DNA of 63,456 nucleotides, taken from Porphyromonadaceae bacterium COT-184 OH4590. GTDB lineage: Bacteria > Bacteroidota > Bacteroidia > Bacteroidales > Paludibacteraceae. Under the pieces are notes generated by a model. It saw only the letters and a list, made by a program, of their open reading frames with translations. It was not told the origin of the DNA and did not search any database. The position numbers and the translations under genes were made by a program. Below are positions 1 to 10,050 of this stretch, piece after piece (position 1 is the stretch's first letter; each line of letters starts with the position of its first letter). Location of the stretch: contig JRAN01000007.1 of assembly GCA_000768855.1 (NCBI GenBank), positions 77,446 to 140,901 on the forward strand, in the 5' to 3' direction.

Positions 1-101
1 AAGTTTAATTACAATTGATAAGTATATAATTGATAATGATATTTTAAAGTTATATTATAATGATAATAAAAACTACTTAGAATTTAAAAGGAGATAAAGT
101 T

Positions 102-1706
102 ATGAAAAAATATATTTTTATAGTATTGTCCGGATTATTGTGTCTAATATATCAAGAGTCTTATAGTCAAATAAGTACAAATGAAAAACCTATTAGTTTG
201 GGTAATACTTTGGCAAAAGCATCTGAGCGTAATATTCCCAACCAAATTATGCCTTCGTTAGATATGGTTAAGATAAATAGGGAAGACAAAGAGGATGATA
301 GCAACGGAGTTCCTCCAAGATTCGGTTATCCTCACGCAGTTAATTACAATCTTAATAATTCGGGAAAATGGATCAATCTATCCGACGGAAGCAGATTGTG
401 GAGATTATCTATTAGTTGTCCTAATGCTCTATCAATAAATCTTTTGTATGATAAATTCTGGTTGCCTGATGGTGCTAAGTTCTTTGTTTATAGTTATAAT
501 AAAAAGCACACATTAGGTGCATTTACGTCTGCCAATAATAAAGGGACAAAGGATAATATACAGGGATTTGCTACAGGATTGGTGTACGGAGATAAAATAG
601 TATTGGAGTATTACGAACCTTACAATGTTAAAAATCAAGGAATAATCTCGGTTGCTTATGTTGTACAAGGTTATCGTTATATAAAACTACCAGATGGTAT
701 AAAAAGTTTGGGTTCTTCTGGTAGTTGTAATATCAATGTTAATTGTCCAGAAGGTCAAAGTTGGCAAAAGGAGAAGAATGCTATTGCTTTAATATTAGTA
801 AATGGTATTCGTTATTGCACAGGTTCTCTTATCAACACTACAGCAAATGATAGTCGGCCCCTATTTTTAACTGCCAATCACTGTCTAAGTGGAGCCGATG
901 CTATAAACAATCCTTCTCTTAATCATTGGTCTTTTTATTGGAATTATGAAGCCCCTTCGTGTAGTAATCCAACAGAAGAACCTCCTATTCACTCAACGGT
1001 AGGAGCAAATGTTGTAGCCAATAATTCTGTGTCTGATTTTGCTTTAATATCCTTACAGGAAGATCCCAAAAATAACAGTAATATAAAACTTTACTATCTT
1101 GGTTGGGATAGAAGTGGTAATTCGGGTAACGGAGGTACAGGTATTCACCACCCGAAGGGTGATGTGAAAAAACTCTCTCAGTATGCAATTATTCCTCAAT
1201 CAACAATATACTTAAGCAATAACATAATCCCTGATGGTACTCATTGGCGATTAATATGGTCAAAAGGTACTACCGAAGGAGGTTCATCGGGTTCGCCTCT
1301 TATGAATAGTAATCATAAAGTAATTGGACAATTACATGGAGGATATGCAAATTGTTATGCCACAGACAAACCTGATTGGTACGGCAAATTCAGTGTATCT
1401 TGGACAGGTAACGGAGCTACGGACAAAAGACGTAAATTGCAACCGTGGTTGGATCCGCTAAATACAGGTGCAACTGTACTTGATGGTAAAGGAACTGTTC
1501 ACGACACTCCCGCCGACCTACTTATACGTGATTATGTGGGAGATGATGGAGAAGAACCGTCGTATGGTCCTGATTATATTTTTTATAAGTATCTAAAACA
1601 CAATCCCGATATTAAGTTACTTGACATAGACACACAGCAGCCTATCGGAAGCCTTAGTTGGTATAACAAGAAGAATTGTTATATCTCCGTAAATATAAAA
1701 ACATAG
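102..1706 (+). CDS. Secreted trypsin-like serine endopeptidase, N-terminal part of a frameshifted gene
   Basis: Exported serine protease resembling the lysyl-endopeptidase (Lys-C) branch of family S1. A signal peptide spans about residues 1-23 (cleavage near SYSQ). The catalytic triad is visible: His260 in LTANHC, Asp312 in SDFALISL and Ser396 in GGSSGSP; paired cysteines flank the domain. A GGAG ribosome site lies about 10 nt before the ATG, unusual in this phylum. The frame stops at TAG 1704-1706, but the -1 frame continues without a gap into the next open frame, which carries the T9SS sorting domain. The intact product would therefore be about 970 residues, cell-surface or secreted through T9SS. 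The protease domain is complete upstream of the break, so an active but unsorted enzyme is possible. Function call is firm; exact cleavage specificity is not. Confidence 0.85.
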   Translation: MKKYIFIVLSGLLCLIYQESYSQISTNEKPISLGNTLAKASERNIPNQIMPSLDMVKINREDKEDDSNGVPPRFGYPHAVNYNLNNSGKWINLSDGSRLWRLSISCPNALSINLLYDKFWLPDGAKFFVYSYNKKHTLGAFTSANNKGTKDNIQGFATGLVYGDKIVLEYYEPYNVKNQGIISVAYVVQGYRYIKLPDGIKSLGSSGSCNINVNCPEGQSWQKEKNAIALILVNGIRYCTGSLINTTANDSRPLFLTANHCLSGADAINNPSLNHWSFYWNYEAPSCSNPTEEPPIHSTVGANVVANNSVSDFALISLQEDPKNNSNIKLYYLGWDRSGNSGNGGTGIHHPKGDVKKLSQYAIIPQSTIYLSNNIIPDGTHWRLIWSKGTTEGGSSGSPLMNSNHKVIGQLHGGYANCYATDKPDWYGKFSVSWTGNGATDKRRKLQPWLDPLNTGATVLDGKGTVHDTPADLLIRDYVGDDGEEPSYGPDYIFYKYLKHNPDIKLLDIDTQQPIGSLSWYNKKNCYISVNIKT

Positions 1707-3010
1707 GTGGCAAAACCACCGAAGGCAAGGGTAAGGAACGTCTTCATCTGTTTTCGAGTAACTATCTGATAAGTACTTTACCGAGGTTAGCACTGTCTTA
1801 TTACGAAAGGCTTACACCCACCAAGGGACTGCCGATAGGGAAACTTGCGTACAATGAGCAAAAAGTTGCAGCAGGGCTGTTCAACTGGGAACTGCCCGAA
1901 AAAAAGTTTAAAATTATAGCTGATATATTTAAAAAGTCTTTACCTTCTGTGGATAAACCTAATTGGGGTTTTGATATATTAGCCGTAGCAGACGAAAAAG
2001 GGAACAATATAATAAATTCTACCGCAGATACCGTACTTCTTTTATTCGGAGCGGAAGATATTGCGAGACGCTATAATAGTGCTGCAATCGGTTATTGGCA
2101 AAGAAGGACACTTTGGAGCGATATGTTCAACCAGATTATTAGAATATTACCACCCGCAAATAGACCTTTCAGCCTATCATTGAACCAACCTACCGATAAA
2201 ATAAGAGAGAGAATAAACGACTTTGCAGAGGTAAACATACTTTTGAGCAACGACCTGATGTCAAACCTTATTACTGCCGGCAACCCCAAGATAAAGGTTA
2301 TCGACCGCAATAGGATACGTGTTTTGTCTCCGGATGCCAAGTTGGAGTTCCAACCTTTGACTAACAATAATGGAGATTACTTTGCAGGGGTTGAAGTGAA
2401 GTTTTTTTCGGACAGATTGCCTTTAATAAACAGTTTCGATTTCGGGCTGAATTACAGTGAGCAAGGGAAAAAATCCGAAATGGTACATTTTACTGCCATA
2501 CGGGATTCTTCGATTTATTTCAAAGCACAGGCAGAGGCAAGCAAGCGACAAGTATTCGGTAATGAGGAAGTTACATTAACGGCAAGTAATATTGGCGACG
2601 AAGCCAAATACACCTGGTACAACCGTTCGGGTAATGTAATCGGAACAGGCACTGACATAAAGACTACTCCTACATCGACAGATACTTACATTCTTGAAGT
2701 TGAGAGGTTAGACAACGGATATAAATCATACAGTGAGGTAGAAGTGGTAGCTCTTGCAGGCAGAATAGTTTCGCTATCGCCAAACCCGGCACACAACGAA
2801 CTTAAGGTTGTTTACCAACTGTCGGACAATGCAAAATCGGCAGCACTTCACATATCTAACCTTCAAAATACCCTGTCAGTATCCTATCCGTTAGACATCA
2901 ACTCTACCGAAAAGCAGATAGCGCTTTCGGGCTTTTCGTCAGGCACATACATTGTTAAACTCCTTATCAACGGTACAGTCGTATATAGCCAAAATCTGAT
3001 AGTCTATTAA
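1676..3010 (+). CDS. T9SS-sorted C-terminal part of the same protease gene, downstream of the frameshift
   Basis: This frame has no convincing start of its own (the first usable codon is TTG). It reads on naturally from the protease when one base is re-read at 1697-1702, giving ...VNIKNIGGKTTEG. Seen here are a beta-rich middle, an Ig-like segment near residues 285-355 (ANIGDEA... style) and a type A T9SS sorting domain at the C-terminus, marked by SLSPNPAHNEL, ISNLQNT and GTYIVKLLINGTVVYSQ. The sorting domain directs export across the outer membrane and is then removed. A strong terminator follows at 3038. Whether this half is made depends on ribosomal slippage or on the frameshift being a sequencing error; otherwise it is the dead tail of a pseudogene. 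Confidence 0.75.
   Translation: MLYLRKYKNIGGKTTEGKGKERLHLFSSNYLISTLPRLALSYYERLTPTKGLPIGKLAYNEQKVAAGLFNWELPEKKFKIIADIFKKSLPSVDKPNWGFDILAVADEKGNNIINSTADTVLLLFGAEDIARRYNSAAIGYWQRRTLWSDMFNQIIRILPPANRPFSLSLNQPTDKIRERINDFAEVNILLSNDLMSNLITAGNPKIKVIDRNRIRVLSPDAKLEFQPLTNNNGDYFAGVEVKFFSDRLPLINSFDFGLNYSEQGKKSEMVHFTAIRDSSIYFKAQAEASKRQVFGNEEVTLTASNIGDEAKYTWYNRSGNVIGTGTDIKTTPTSTDTYILEVERLDNGYKSYSEVEVVALAGRIVSLSPNPAHNELKVVYQLSDNAKSAALHISNLQNTLSVSYPLDINSTEKQIALSGFSSGTYIVKLLINGTVVYSQNLIVY
1697..1706 (+). other. Frameshift point joining the two protease frames
   Basis: The codons ATA AAA ACA TAG contain five consecutive A (1697-1701) followed by C. A -1 slip on AAA gives ATA AAA AAC ATA GGT, which restores the downstream frame. 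A single lost A would produce the same picture. Confidence 0.8.
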
Positions 3011-3037
3011 AAAGCGTATATGCCAATAAATCAATAT

Positions 3038-3080
3038 AAAGAGAGACGGTGGTGTTATCGTTTCTCTTTATTTATCTTTT
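3038..3080 (+). terminator. Rho-independent terminator after the protease gene
   Basis: An 11-bp stem with one G-U pair (AAAGAGAGACG at 3038-3048 and CGTTTCTCTTT at 3059-3069) is followed by a T-rich run. It sits 28 nt after the stop codon of the protease tail. Confidence 0.75.
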
Positions 3081-3140
3081 GACAATGACAAGCAATATCA
3101 TTGTTGTCCGACAAGAGTAGATTATATCAATATGATATAA

Positions 3141-4100
3141 TCAATCCAGTATATTACCCGAACTTTCGGAAAGACGTATCATCTCGTCGTACTGCTCCGG
3201 AGTAAGGTCTAAGATATAGTAATTTCTAGGGTCTTGAGGTTGCCCTTTAAAATGTACTTCGTAATGCAGATGAGGCGCTGTTGACTTACCCGTATTCCCA
3301 ACAAGTCCTATAACTTCACCTCTTTTTACACTCTGTCCTTGCTGCACCAACAATTTGCTCTGATGAGCATAGAGCGTTTCGTAATTAAACCCATGATTAA
3401 TTATAACACATAAACCAAAGCCTTGTTTCCAGCCGGCAAAAGAGACCTTCCCATTACCGGTAGCATAAATATCGGTACCTGTAGGTGCGGCAAAATCCAT
3501 ACCTGCGTGAAATCTTTTGACATGATAAATGGGGTCTATTCGATAACCAAAGCCTGAAGCCAATCGTCTAAGGTCTTTATTCATAACAGGTTGTATGGCA
3601 GGCAAATTTTGGAGCCTGTCTTCGTTTTGTTTAGCAAGCATAACTATTTCGTCGTACGACTTTGATTGAAGATAAACAGACTTAGCCAAATCATTAGTTT
3701 TGAGGGTAATATAGTTCATCAACTTAGTATTACTCATATCCGAAAGATTTTCGTAATACCGAATGTTATTATCTTCGTTTATTTCCAACGGATCTGTCTG
3801 AAAAATAACTCTATAAAGATTATTGTCTCTAAGCCTCAAGTCGCTTATTACTTCGTTCATTTCACGAATTTGCTTCTCTATAAATTTATATCTATTTTTC
3901 ATCTCTTCATTCTCTTTTCTTAAAGATTTTTCCATTGGAGACGAAAAGAAATACGATATAATAAAAAAAGCTATTACGCCTGTTGCTATACCTGTAATAG
4001 CATAAATACCAATATATTTAAGTACCTTCAAGAATGTAATCTCTATTTCTTCGAAAGATAGGGTCTCTTTATTAAAATGATATTTTGTCTTTTTTGCCAT
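3141..4100 (-). CDS. Membrane-anchored M23 family peptidoglycan endopeptidase
   Basis: Zinc metallopeptidase of the LytM/M23 type, which cuts peptide cross-links in murein. A short cytoplasmic N-terminus is followed by one transmembrane helix (about 28-50), a coiled-coil stretch (55-95) and the M23 domain (about 180-295). Zinc ligands are visible as HAGMD (His198, Asp202) and HLHYE (His277, His279). The architecture matches periplasmic, inner-membrane-tethered hydrolases that act in cell division or growth. It is transcribed toward the protease gene; a 23-bp palindrome (3120-3142) overlaps its stop codon. A possible -7 box (TAATTTTG, minus strand 4363-4370) would give a leader of about 250 nt. 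Confidence 0.9.
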   Translation of the reverse strand: MAKKTKYHFNKETLSFEEIEITFLKVLKYIGIYAITGIATGVIAFFIISYFFSSPMEKSLRKENEEMKNRYKFIEKQIREMNEVISDLRLRDNNLYRVIFQTDPLEINEDNNIRYYENLSDMSNTKLMNYITLKTNDLAKSVYLQSKSYDEIVMLAKQNEDRLQNLPAIQPVMNKDLRRLASGFGYRIDPIYHVKRFHAGMDFAAPTGTDIYATGNGKVSFAGWKQGFGLCVIINHGFNYETLYAHQSKLLVQQGQSVKRGEVIGLVGNTGKSTAPHLHYEVHFKGQPQDPRNYYILDLTPEQYDEMIRLSESSGNILD

Positions 4101-4543
4101 TATAATTATTTATAGAGGTTCTTGCGAACTACTTCTGAAAAATTGAATCTCTATTGTATTATTTTATTAGTTAATATTATAGTAAACAACAAATTTACCT
4201 TTTAAAAAAGTTCTCTTATACAACTGAACACAAGCCAGGAACTTGGCAAGAAATTTCGGTTTTTTAGCAATTTAATCCTCAATAGCAAAAAGTTTTCTCA
4301 TTATCTTTTGAGGATATTAGTTACTTACATTATGTACTGCCCAAAACTCCAAAGTTCTTTTGCAAAATTACCCAGCATAACATTTTTAGGTGTATAATAT
4401 TACCACTGCAAAAATACTATTTTTTTTGTATTTTTGCAAAAAATTTTCCGTATTATCGGATATAACGATATATACGGTAAGAAATTTTATTATCATTATT
4501 ATTAATAAAAACAATAGTTCTATTTTTATATAAAATATTGAAT
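4101..4543. promoter_or_regulatory. Divergent intergenic region between the M23 peptidase and alaS, with a leader hairpin
   Basis: No gene is visible. It holds a minus-strand -7 candidate at 4363-4370 for the peptidase and a plus-strand -7 box TATTTTTG at 4429-4436 for alaS. The alaS leader then contains an inverted repeat: CCGTAT at 4448-4453 pairs with ATACGG at 4472-4477, with ATCG/CGAT inside. This could fold in RNA or act as a DNA operator. Confidence 0.5.
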
Positions 4544-7147
4544 ATGACCTCAAAAGAGACAAGAAAAGCATTTCTCGATTTTTTCGAAACCAAGCAACAC
4601 AAGATAGTACCCTCAGCACCAATGGTAATCAAAGACGACCCTACGTTGATGTTTACAAATGCAGGTATGAATCAGTTCAAAAACGTGATTTTGGGTAACG
4701 ACCCCATCAAATATTCGCGTATAGCCGACACTCAAAAGTGCTTGCGAGTGAGTGGTAAACACAACGACCTCGACGAAGTGGGACACGACACTTACCACCA
4801 TACTATGTTTGAAATGTTGGGCAATTGGTCATTTGGCGACTACTTCAAACGCGAAGCTATCGAGTGGGCATGGGAGTTTTTGACCGAGGTGATAAAACTC
4901 GACAAAGACCGTCTTTATGTAACTGTATTTGAAGGCTTTAAAGAGGAAAATCTCGAACGCGACAACGAAGCTGCCACAATATGGGAACAGTTCCTATCCA
5001 AAGACCGTATTATCAACGGCAACAAAAAGGATAATTTCTGGGAAATGGGCGATGTAGGACCATGCGGACCTTGTTCGGAGATACACATAGATATTCGTCC
5101 ACAAACCGAACGCGAAAAGATAGACGGATTGAGCCTTGTAAATCAGAGTCATCCGCAAGTGATAGAGATATGGAATCTCGTATTTATGCAGTATAACCGC
5201 AAGGCTGATGGCTCTTTGGAGTCTTTGCCAAACAAAGTAATTGACACAGGTATGGGCTTCGAGCGTCTCTGTATGGCTATTCAAGGCAAAACCTCAAACT
5301 ACGACACAGATATTTTTATGCCTATCATCGGCAGAATAACAGAGATAACAGGTGTAGCTTACGGAAAAGATACCAAATCGGACATCGCGTGTCGCGTGGT
5401 AGCCGACCACATCCGCACCATTGCCTTTTCGATTGCCGACGGACAGCTACCCTCGAACGCAAAAGCAGGATACGTTATACGCCGCATTCTTCGCCGTGCC
5501 GTGCGTTACGGCTACACATTCTTAGACCAACGCGAAGCCTTTATCTATAAGCTGGTTGGGATTTTGTGCGATGTAATGGGCGATAGCTTCCCCGAAATAG
5601 TGGTTCAAAAAGATTTGATAGAAAAGGTAATAAAAGAGGAGGAGGAGTCGTTCCTAAGGACTTTGGAGACAGGCATAAAACTGCTCGAAAAGAATATGCC
5701 TACAGCCAAAGGCAGCACTCTAAACGGCGAGGTGGCTTTTACCCTATACGATACTTATGGATTTCCATTAGACCTTACAGAGCTGATACTCAGAGAGAAC
5801 GGAATGAGTGTTGATACTGTGGGTTTTGATGCGGAGATGCAAAAACAAAAAGAACGAGCCCGCAACGCTGCTGCTGTTGAGACCGACGATTGGGTTATGC
5901 TTTTCAACGAGGCAGAGAGCCAATTTGTCGGATACGACCATTATAGTACAGATACCAAGATAGTTCGTTACCGCAAGGTAAAACAAAAAAATCGTGAGTT
6001 TTACCAACTCGTGCTTACAAACACTCCTTTCTATGCCGAAATGGGCGGACAGGTAGGCGATAGCGGCAAACTCGTCGGTACAGCAGATAATAGTGTAATA
6101 GATATATTCGACACCAAGACCGAAAACAACCTCAATGTACACCTTACTGCCAAACTTCCGCAAAATCTAAATCAGACATTCATGGCCGAAATAGATGTAG
6201 AAAAACGCCTCGACACCGCTCGCAACCACTCTGCAACACATATACTGCACGAAGCACTTCGTGAGGTATTGGGTTCGCACGTGGAGCAAAAAGGGTCGTT
6301 TGTGGGTCCCGAAAGTTTGAGGTTCGACTTCTCTCACTTCCAAAAGATGACAAAAGAAGAGATACGCCGAGTGGAGCAAATAGCCAACCGACGTATCAGA
6401 GCCAACTATCAGCTTGAAGAGATACGTCAGATACCGATAGCCGAAGCTCGTAATATGGGAGCTATGGCTCTTTTTGGTGAAAAATACGGCGAGATGGTAC
6501 GTGTAATCAAATTCGGCTCTTCGGTTGAGTTGTGCGGAGGTACGCACGTTACCCGAACAGGCGATATTGGAATGGTACGTGTAGTTGCCGAAAGTTCGAT
6601 AGCAGCCGGCATACGCCGTATAGAGGCTATCACAGGCAGAGCTGTCGAACATTTAATAAACCTGCAAGAGGATATGATAAGCACAGCAAAAGAGTTTTTC
6701 AACAACACACCCGACCTCATAAAAGCTATCCAAAATGCCGTAAAAGAGAACAAAGAGTTACAAAGAGACATCGAATCTTTTCGCCAAGAAAAAGTAGCAG
6801 AGCTATCCGAAAAACTATTGTCCGAAGCAAAAGAGATTGACGGCATAAAGGAGATACGTCTGCGTACAATACTGCCTGCGGATATGATTAAAAATATTGT
6901 ATTCCAACTACGTAATACCGTAACCGAAAAACTGTTTGTGGTAATAGGCTCGGTATATGACGAAAAGCCGTCGCTTACTGTGTTACTTACCGACGACTTA
7001 GTAGCACAGGGGCACAATGCCACAAAACTTGTGCGTGAGGCTGCCAAAGAGATACAAGGCGGTGGCGGAGGACAGCCGTTCTTTGCTCAGGCAGGCGGTA
7101 AAAATCCCGCAGGGATAGACAAGGCAATAGATTTGGTAAGGTTATAA
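4544..7147 (+). CDS. alaS: Alanine--tRNA ligase
   Basis: Charges tRNA-Ala in the cytoplasm and edits mischarged serine or glycine. The ATG at 4544 (MTSKETR) is preferred over an upstream TTG because family members begin with this motif; it gives 867 residues, the usual bacterial length. Visible parts are the class II catalytic core (motif 1 to 3, residues 1-250, with [10 protein letters not shown] and [10 protein letters not shown]), the tRNA-recognition region, the editing domain with the zinc-binding HSATH near residue 562 and CGGTH near 664, and the C-Ala domain ending in the glycine-rich [14 protein letters not shown] segment. A -7 box lies about 110 nt upstream. Confidence 0.98.
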   Translation: MTSKETRKAFLDFFETKQHKIVPSAPMVIKDDPTLMFTNAGMNQFKNVILGNDPIKYSRIADTQKCLRVSGKHNDLDEVGHDTYHHTMFEMLGNWSFGDYFKREAIEWAWEFLTEVIKLDKDRLYVTVFEGFKEENLERDNEAATIWEQFLSKDRIINGNKKDNFWEMGDVGPCGPCSEIHIDIRPQTEREKIDGLSLVNQSHPQVIEIWNLVFMQYNRKADGSLESLPNKVIDTGMGFERLCMAIQGKTSNYDTDIFMPIIGRITEITGVAYGKDTKSDIACRVVADHIRTIAFSIADGQLPSNAKAGYVIRRILRRAVRYGYTFLDQREAFIYKLVGILCDVMGDSFPEIVVQKDLIEKVIKEEEESFLRTLETGIKLLEKNMPTAKGSTLNGEVAFTLYDTYGFPLDLTELILRENGMSVDTVGFDAEMQKQKERARNAAAVETDDWVMLFNEAESQFVGYDHYSTDTKIVRYRKVKQKNREFYQLVLTNTPFYAEMGGQVGDSGKLVGTADNSVIDIFDTKTENNLNVHLTAKLPQNLNQTFMAEIDVEKRLDTARNHSATHILHEALREVLGSHVEQKGSFVGPESLRFDFSHFQKMTKEEIRRVEQIANRRIRANYQLEEIRQIPIAEARNMGAMALFGEKYGEMVRVIKFGSSVELCGGTHVTRTGDIGMVRVVAESSIAAGIRRIEAITGRAVEHLINLQEDMISTAKEFFNNTPDLIKAIQNAVKENKELQRDIESFRQEKVAELSEKLLSEAKEIDGIKEIRLRTILPADMIKNIVFQLRNTVTEKLFVVIGSVYDEKPSLTVLLTDDLVAQGHNATKLVREAAKEIQGGGGGQPFFAQAGGKNPAGIDKAIDLVRL

Positions 7148-7327
7148 AAGAAATGGCGAAAGCCCTTTGGGGGAGCAGAGAAAAGCAAAATTTAAGAATA
7201 TAGACTTCTATGGTTTTGAAATCATATACCTAATTCCACTATTACCACTATTACATTTGTTTTTCGATTGCTCTTAAAAGCCAAAAACAGGAAAGATTGT
7301 AGAATTTAAGAAAACAATAATATCAAA

Positions 7328-7358
7328 AAGAGAGCCTTTAAACATAAAAGGCTCTCTT
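7328..7358 (-). terminator. Terminator of the RS-rich secreted protein gene
   Basis: A perfect 12-bp stem (AAGAGAGCCTTT and AAAGGCTCTCTT) with a 7-nt loop. On the minus strand it is followed by a short T run. It also lies downstream of alaS on the other strand and could stop both. Confidence 0.8.
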
Positions 7359-7403
7359 AATATTGTAATCACACAATTAACTGTATATAAAATAAACTCT
7401 TTA

Positions 7404-8645
7404 TTATCTTCTTCTATCTCTATCATTACTTGAAGAGCTTTCTCTAGAACTGCCTCTTGATGTGCTAGCACTTCCTATATTTTCATTAGAACTGTTACGT
7501 GAGCTATTGTTATCTCTCACACTACTTGATCTCGAAGAATTACTCGACGGAGTATCTCTTTTTATAGAAGAGTTGTTGCTCGAATTATCGCGAGTCCTAT
7601 CATTGCTTACCACACGGTCTCTGTTAGAACTATTACGATTAGAGCCGTTACGTGTATTATCCTCTATTGTTATCCTTCTATCAGATGAATTGCTGTTATT
7701 ATCGCGTCCTTCCGAGATTCTATCGTTAACGATAGTACTAGTACGCCTATCGGTAGAAATTATTCTGTCGGTAGTGTTACTTTCACGAGTTCTAACATTT
7801 GTGTTTCTATCATTAGTTCTTAGGTCTCTATCGCTACTTCTATATGAAGACGATTGTCTGCTGTCGCTACGATCGGCGGCATCATCTGCCCTGCGAATAT
7901 TATCTATATCTCTACGGTTTACTATCTCCGACCGAGAAGAGTTGCGGCTTGAAAAACTTCTATCAGGATAGCGAGTATTATAATCTCTTCGAGACATATT
8001 ATTGTAAGTTCTTGATTCTCTGTAATCATATCTGGGACGATCTGCATATCTGTAACTAACATAATGATATTCTCTATAATACCCTCTCATATAATAGTGG
8101 TAATCATTATATGACACACAGTAATAACTTCTGTAATACGAAGGATAATATCCCCAATAATATGGCGAATACCAACGCACATAGGTAGGTCCCCAGAACC
8201 AATTGTAAATAACAGGAGTATAAATATACACAGGCTCTACAATATAATTTACTCCGTATATGTATGGATCGCCGACTATCTGTATTACAGGTTTATTTCT
8301 TTGTTTGGTAGCAATAATGGTAGCTACGTCTTGGTAAATATCTTCTGCCAATACTGCTTGTACTATTATGATATGAGTTTTCTTTTCTCTCGATTCCAAT
8401 ACACGCAAATAATCTACTTCTCCGTCGTAATTGAGGTCTAAGTTGGATATTGGATTTCTCCAATCATTAATCATTTGTTCAAATTCCTCAAGATTTCTAG
8501 CCTTGCCAAAAATAATACCTAAGGCTTTCAAATCAAGGTTATCACTGATTTCATCATTTTTCGCCTCAACTGTTACAGCGTGTTGAGCAAATGTTGTCAA
8601 AGAAAACACAACTGTCAATACTAACAATATAACACGGTTTTTCAT
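7404..8645 (-). CDS. Secreted protein with aromatic-rich middle and Ser/Arg/Asn/Asp-rich tail
   Basis: Family not recognised. A signal peptide covers about residues 1-21 (cleaved after TFAQ). Residues 22-135 form a compact-looking domain. Residues 140-210 are extremely rich in Tyr and Trp (for example WFWGPTYVRWYSPYYWGYYP). From about 210 to the end the sequence is low complexity, dominated by Ser, Arg, Asn and Asp (SSRNSSRS, DRDRRR), and is surely disordered. A short DLNYDGEVDYLRV stretch near residues 70-82 recalls calcium-binding loops but is not a full EF-hand. It has its own terminator and stands alone. The composition suggests an exported, possibly adhesive or polyanion-binding protein; that is inference only. 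Confidence 0.75.
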   Translation of the reverse strand: MKNRVILLVLTVVFSLTTFAQHAVTVEAKNDEISDNLDLKALGIIFGKARNLEEFEQMINDWRNPISNLDLNYDGEVDYLRVLESREKKTHIIIVQAVLAEDIYQDVATIIATKQRNKPVIQIVGDPYIYGVNYIVEPVYIYTPVIYNWFWGPTYVRWYSPYYWGYYPSYYRSYYCVSYNDYHYYMRGYYREYHYVSYRYADRPRYDYRESRTYNNMSRRDYNTRYPDRSFSSRNSSRSEIVNRRDIDNIRRADDAADRSDSRQSSSYRSSDRDLRTNDRNTNVRTRESNTTDRIISTDRRTSTIVNDRISEGRDNNSNSSDRRITIEDNTRNGSNRNSSNRDRVVSNDRTRDNSSNNSSIKRDTPSSNSSRSSSVRDNNSSRNSSNENIGSASTSRGSSRESSSSNDRDRRR

Positions 8646-8729
8646 ATTTTTACTGATTTTTATATTTATACTAAACTTTATTTTTTTAGAATAATAGGTT
8701 AATAAAAGGTTTAATTACAATATATAAAA

Positions 8730-9446
8730 TTAATGATGATAATGAAAAAATAAATGCCCAACCAACATATACAACCCAACCATCAAAAATATACCTCCCG
8801 AAATTTTAACTATATATTTACTTATTTTATCGGTAAGTTTATAAAATTTGTCAATACTATTAAGGCTTACTATCATAATAATCACAACCATTACAATAGG
8901 TAATGTCGATGACAGCGAAAAAATAAAAGGCAAAAACAATCCCATGACAGAACCAACCGAAAGTGGTACCAGTATCGCAAAAAACAGCACAATATTGGTT
9001 GGGCAAAGTATCAAAGAGATGACAGAGCCTAATAGAAACGACTGTAACGTGGTGTTTATATTATGTCTTTCTATTTTTTCGGTAGAAAAATTGATTTTAA
9101 GAAACGACAATCTATCTGCAAAAATCAATAGTAGTCCTATTATTACAAAAAAGACAGCCATAATCAACTCATTATAAGCAGACAATAAATTTTGCAACTT
9201 AAGCAATAAAACACTCTCTTTAAACAAAACAACCAATACAAATCCAAATAAACCAAGAGTAACAAACCTCCCTATGACGAAAAAGATATAGTTTTTTACT
9301 ACTTGACCTCTGCTTGTATAATCCTTTGAAATATAACCTATTGCGGCAATATTAGATAATAACGTACAGGGGTCTAAAACAAAAACCAATCCGAGCAAAA
9401 ATACAATCAAATATGGAGAGGATAAACTTTGAATAAACTCTATCAT
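8730..9446 (-). CDS. CcdA/DsbD-type membrane protein (cytochrome c biogenesis transmembrane family)
   Basis: Six predicted transmembrane helices in 238 residues, the size of CcdA-like proteins. The two intramembrane cysteines of the family are visible in the first helix (LDPCTLLSN) and the fourth (LILCPTNIV). Such proteins carry reducing power across the inner membrane; a subgroup is annotated as ArsG-like permease, and the N-terminal motif here resembles that group. The start overlaps the rdgB stop by 3 bp within ATGA, so translation is coupled. No thioredoxin-like partner is in the neighbourhood, so the acceptor is unknown. Confidence 0.8.
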   Translation of the reverse strand: MIEFIQSLSSPYLIVFLLGLVFVLDPCTLLSNIAAIGYISKDYTSRGQVVKNYIFFVIGRFVTLGLFGFVLVVLFKESVLLLKLQNLLSAYNELIMAVFFVIIGLLLIFADRLSFLKINFSTEKIERHNINTTLQSFLLGSVISLILCPTNIVLFFAILVPLSVGSVMGLFLPFIFSLSSTLPIVMVVIIMIVSLNSIDKFYKLTDKISKYIVKISGGIFLMVGLYMLVGHLFFHYHH

Positions 9447-10033
9447 TTATTGGTAATATTTTTTAGAAAGTTCACAAGTTTCTCTACCGCTTGTCCTCTG
9501 TGGCTAATGAGGTTTTTGTCTGCCTCAGACATTTGAGCAAAAGTTTTATTGTAGCCATCGGGCACAAAAACGGAATCGTATCCAAATCCATAAAAACCTA
9601 TTCGCTCCTCAATGATTGTACCGTTTACCATACCTTCAAACAAATGTATTTGTTGTTCGTCAAGCACAAGTGCAATAACTGTCCTAAAACAAGCCCTACG
9701 GTTATCGGAGTTTTTTAAGTTGAAAAGTAGTTTATCAATATTTTTTTCCGAATTGGTAGGTTCGCCCGCATAACGAGCAGATAATACTCCGGGTGCACCT
9801 CCCAAAGCTTCGACCTCAAGCCCTGTATCATCAGCAAAGCAATTGATACCAAAACGGTTATAAATAAACTTAGCTTTCATAATGGCATTATCTCGAAGGG
9901 TATCGGCAGTTTCGGGTATATCCTCAAAAAAATTAAGTTCGCTAAGTCCTACTACTCCACAAAAACCCGAAAGCATATTGCTAACCTCTTGAAGCTTGTG
10001 TTTATTATTAGTGGCAAAAATTAACTTATCCAT
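9443..10033 (-). CDS. rdgB: Non-canonical purine NTP pyrophosphatase (RdgB/HAM1 family)
   Basis: Hydrolyses ITP, dITP and XTP to the monophosphate and so keeps deaminated purines out of DNA and RNA. Length of 196 residues is typical. Signature segments are TNNKHKL at 8-14 (nucleotide binding), ADDTGLEV at 67-74 (metal and catalysis), GYDSVF and SHRGQAV near the C-terminus. It is the first gene of a two-gene minus-strand unit with the CcdA-like gene. A minus-strand -7 box (TAATTTTG, 10051-10058) lies just upstream. Confidence 0.96.
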   Translation of the reverse strand: MDKLIFATNNKHKLQEVSNMLSGFCGVVGLSELNFFEDIPETADTLRDNAIMKAKFIYNRFGINCFADDTGLEVEALGGAPGVLSARYAGEPTNSEKNIDKLLFNLKNSDNRRACFRTVIALVLDEQQIHLFEGMVNGTIIEERIGFYGFGYDSVFVPDGYNKTFAQMSEADKNLISHRGQAVEKLVNFLKNITNK

Positions 10034-10050
10034 AAAATTGATTTTTTTTA

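Noticed and set aside
1697-1706. Classical two-tRNA slippery heptamer for programmed frameshifting
   Set aside because: Only the AAA tRNA can re-pair after the slip; the ACA codon cannot, and no stimulatory hairpin is evident, so programmed slippage is possible but not supported.
6427-7047. 206-codon open frame antisense to alaS
   Set aside because: Entirely inside alaS, which has full family support; Ser/Ile-rich shadow composition.
7462-7971. 169-codon Leu/Ser-rich frame opposite the RS-rich gene
   Set aside because: Produced by the low-complexity codons of the real gene on the other strand.
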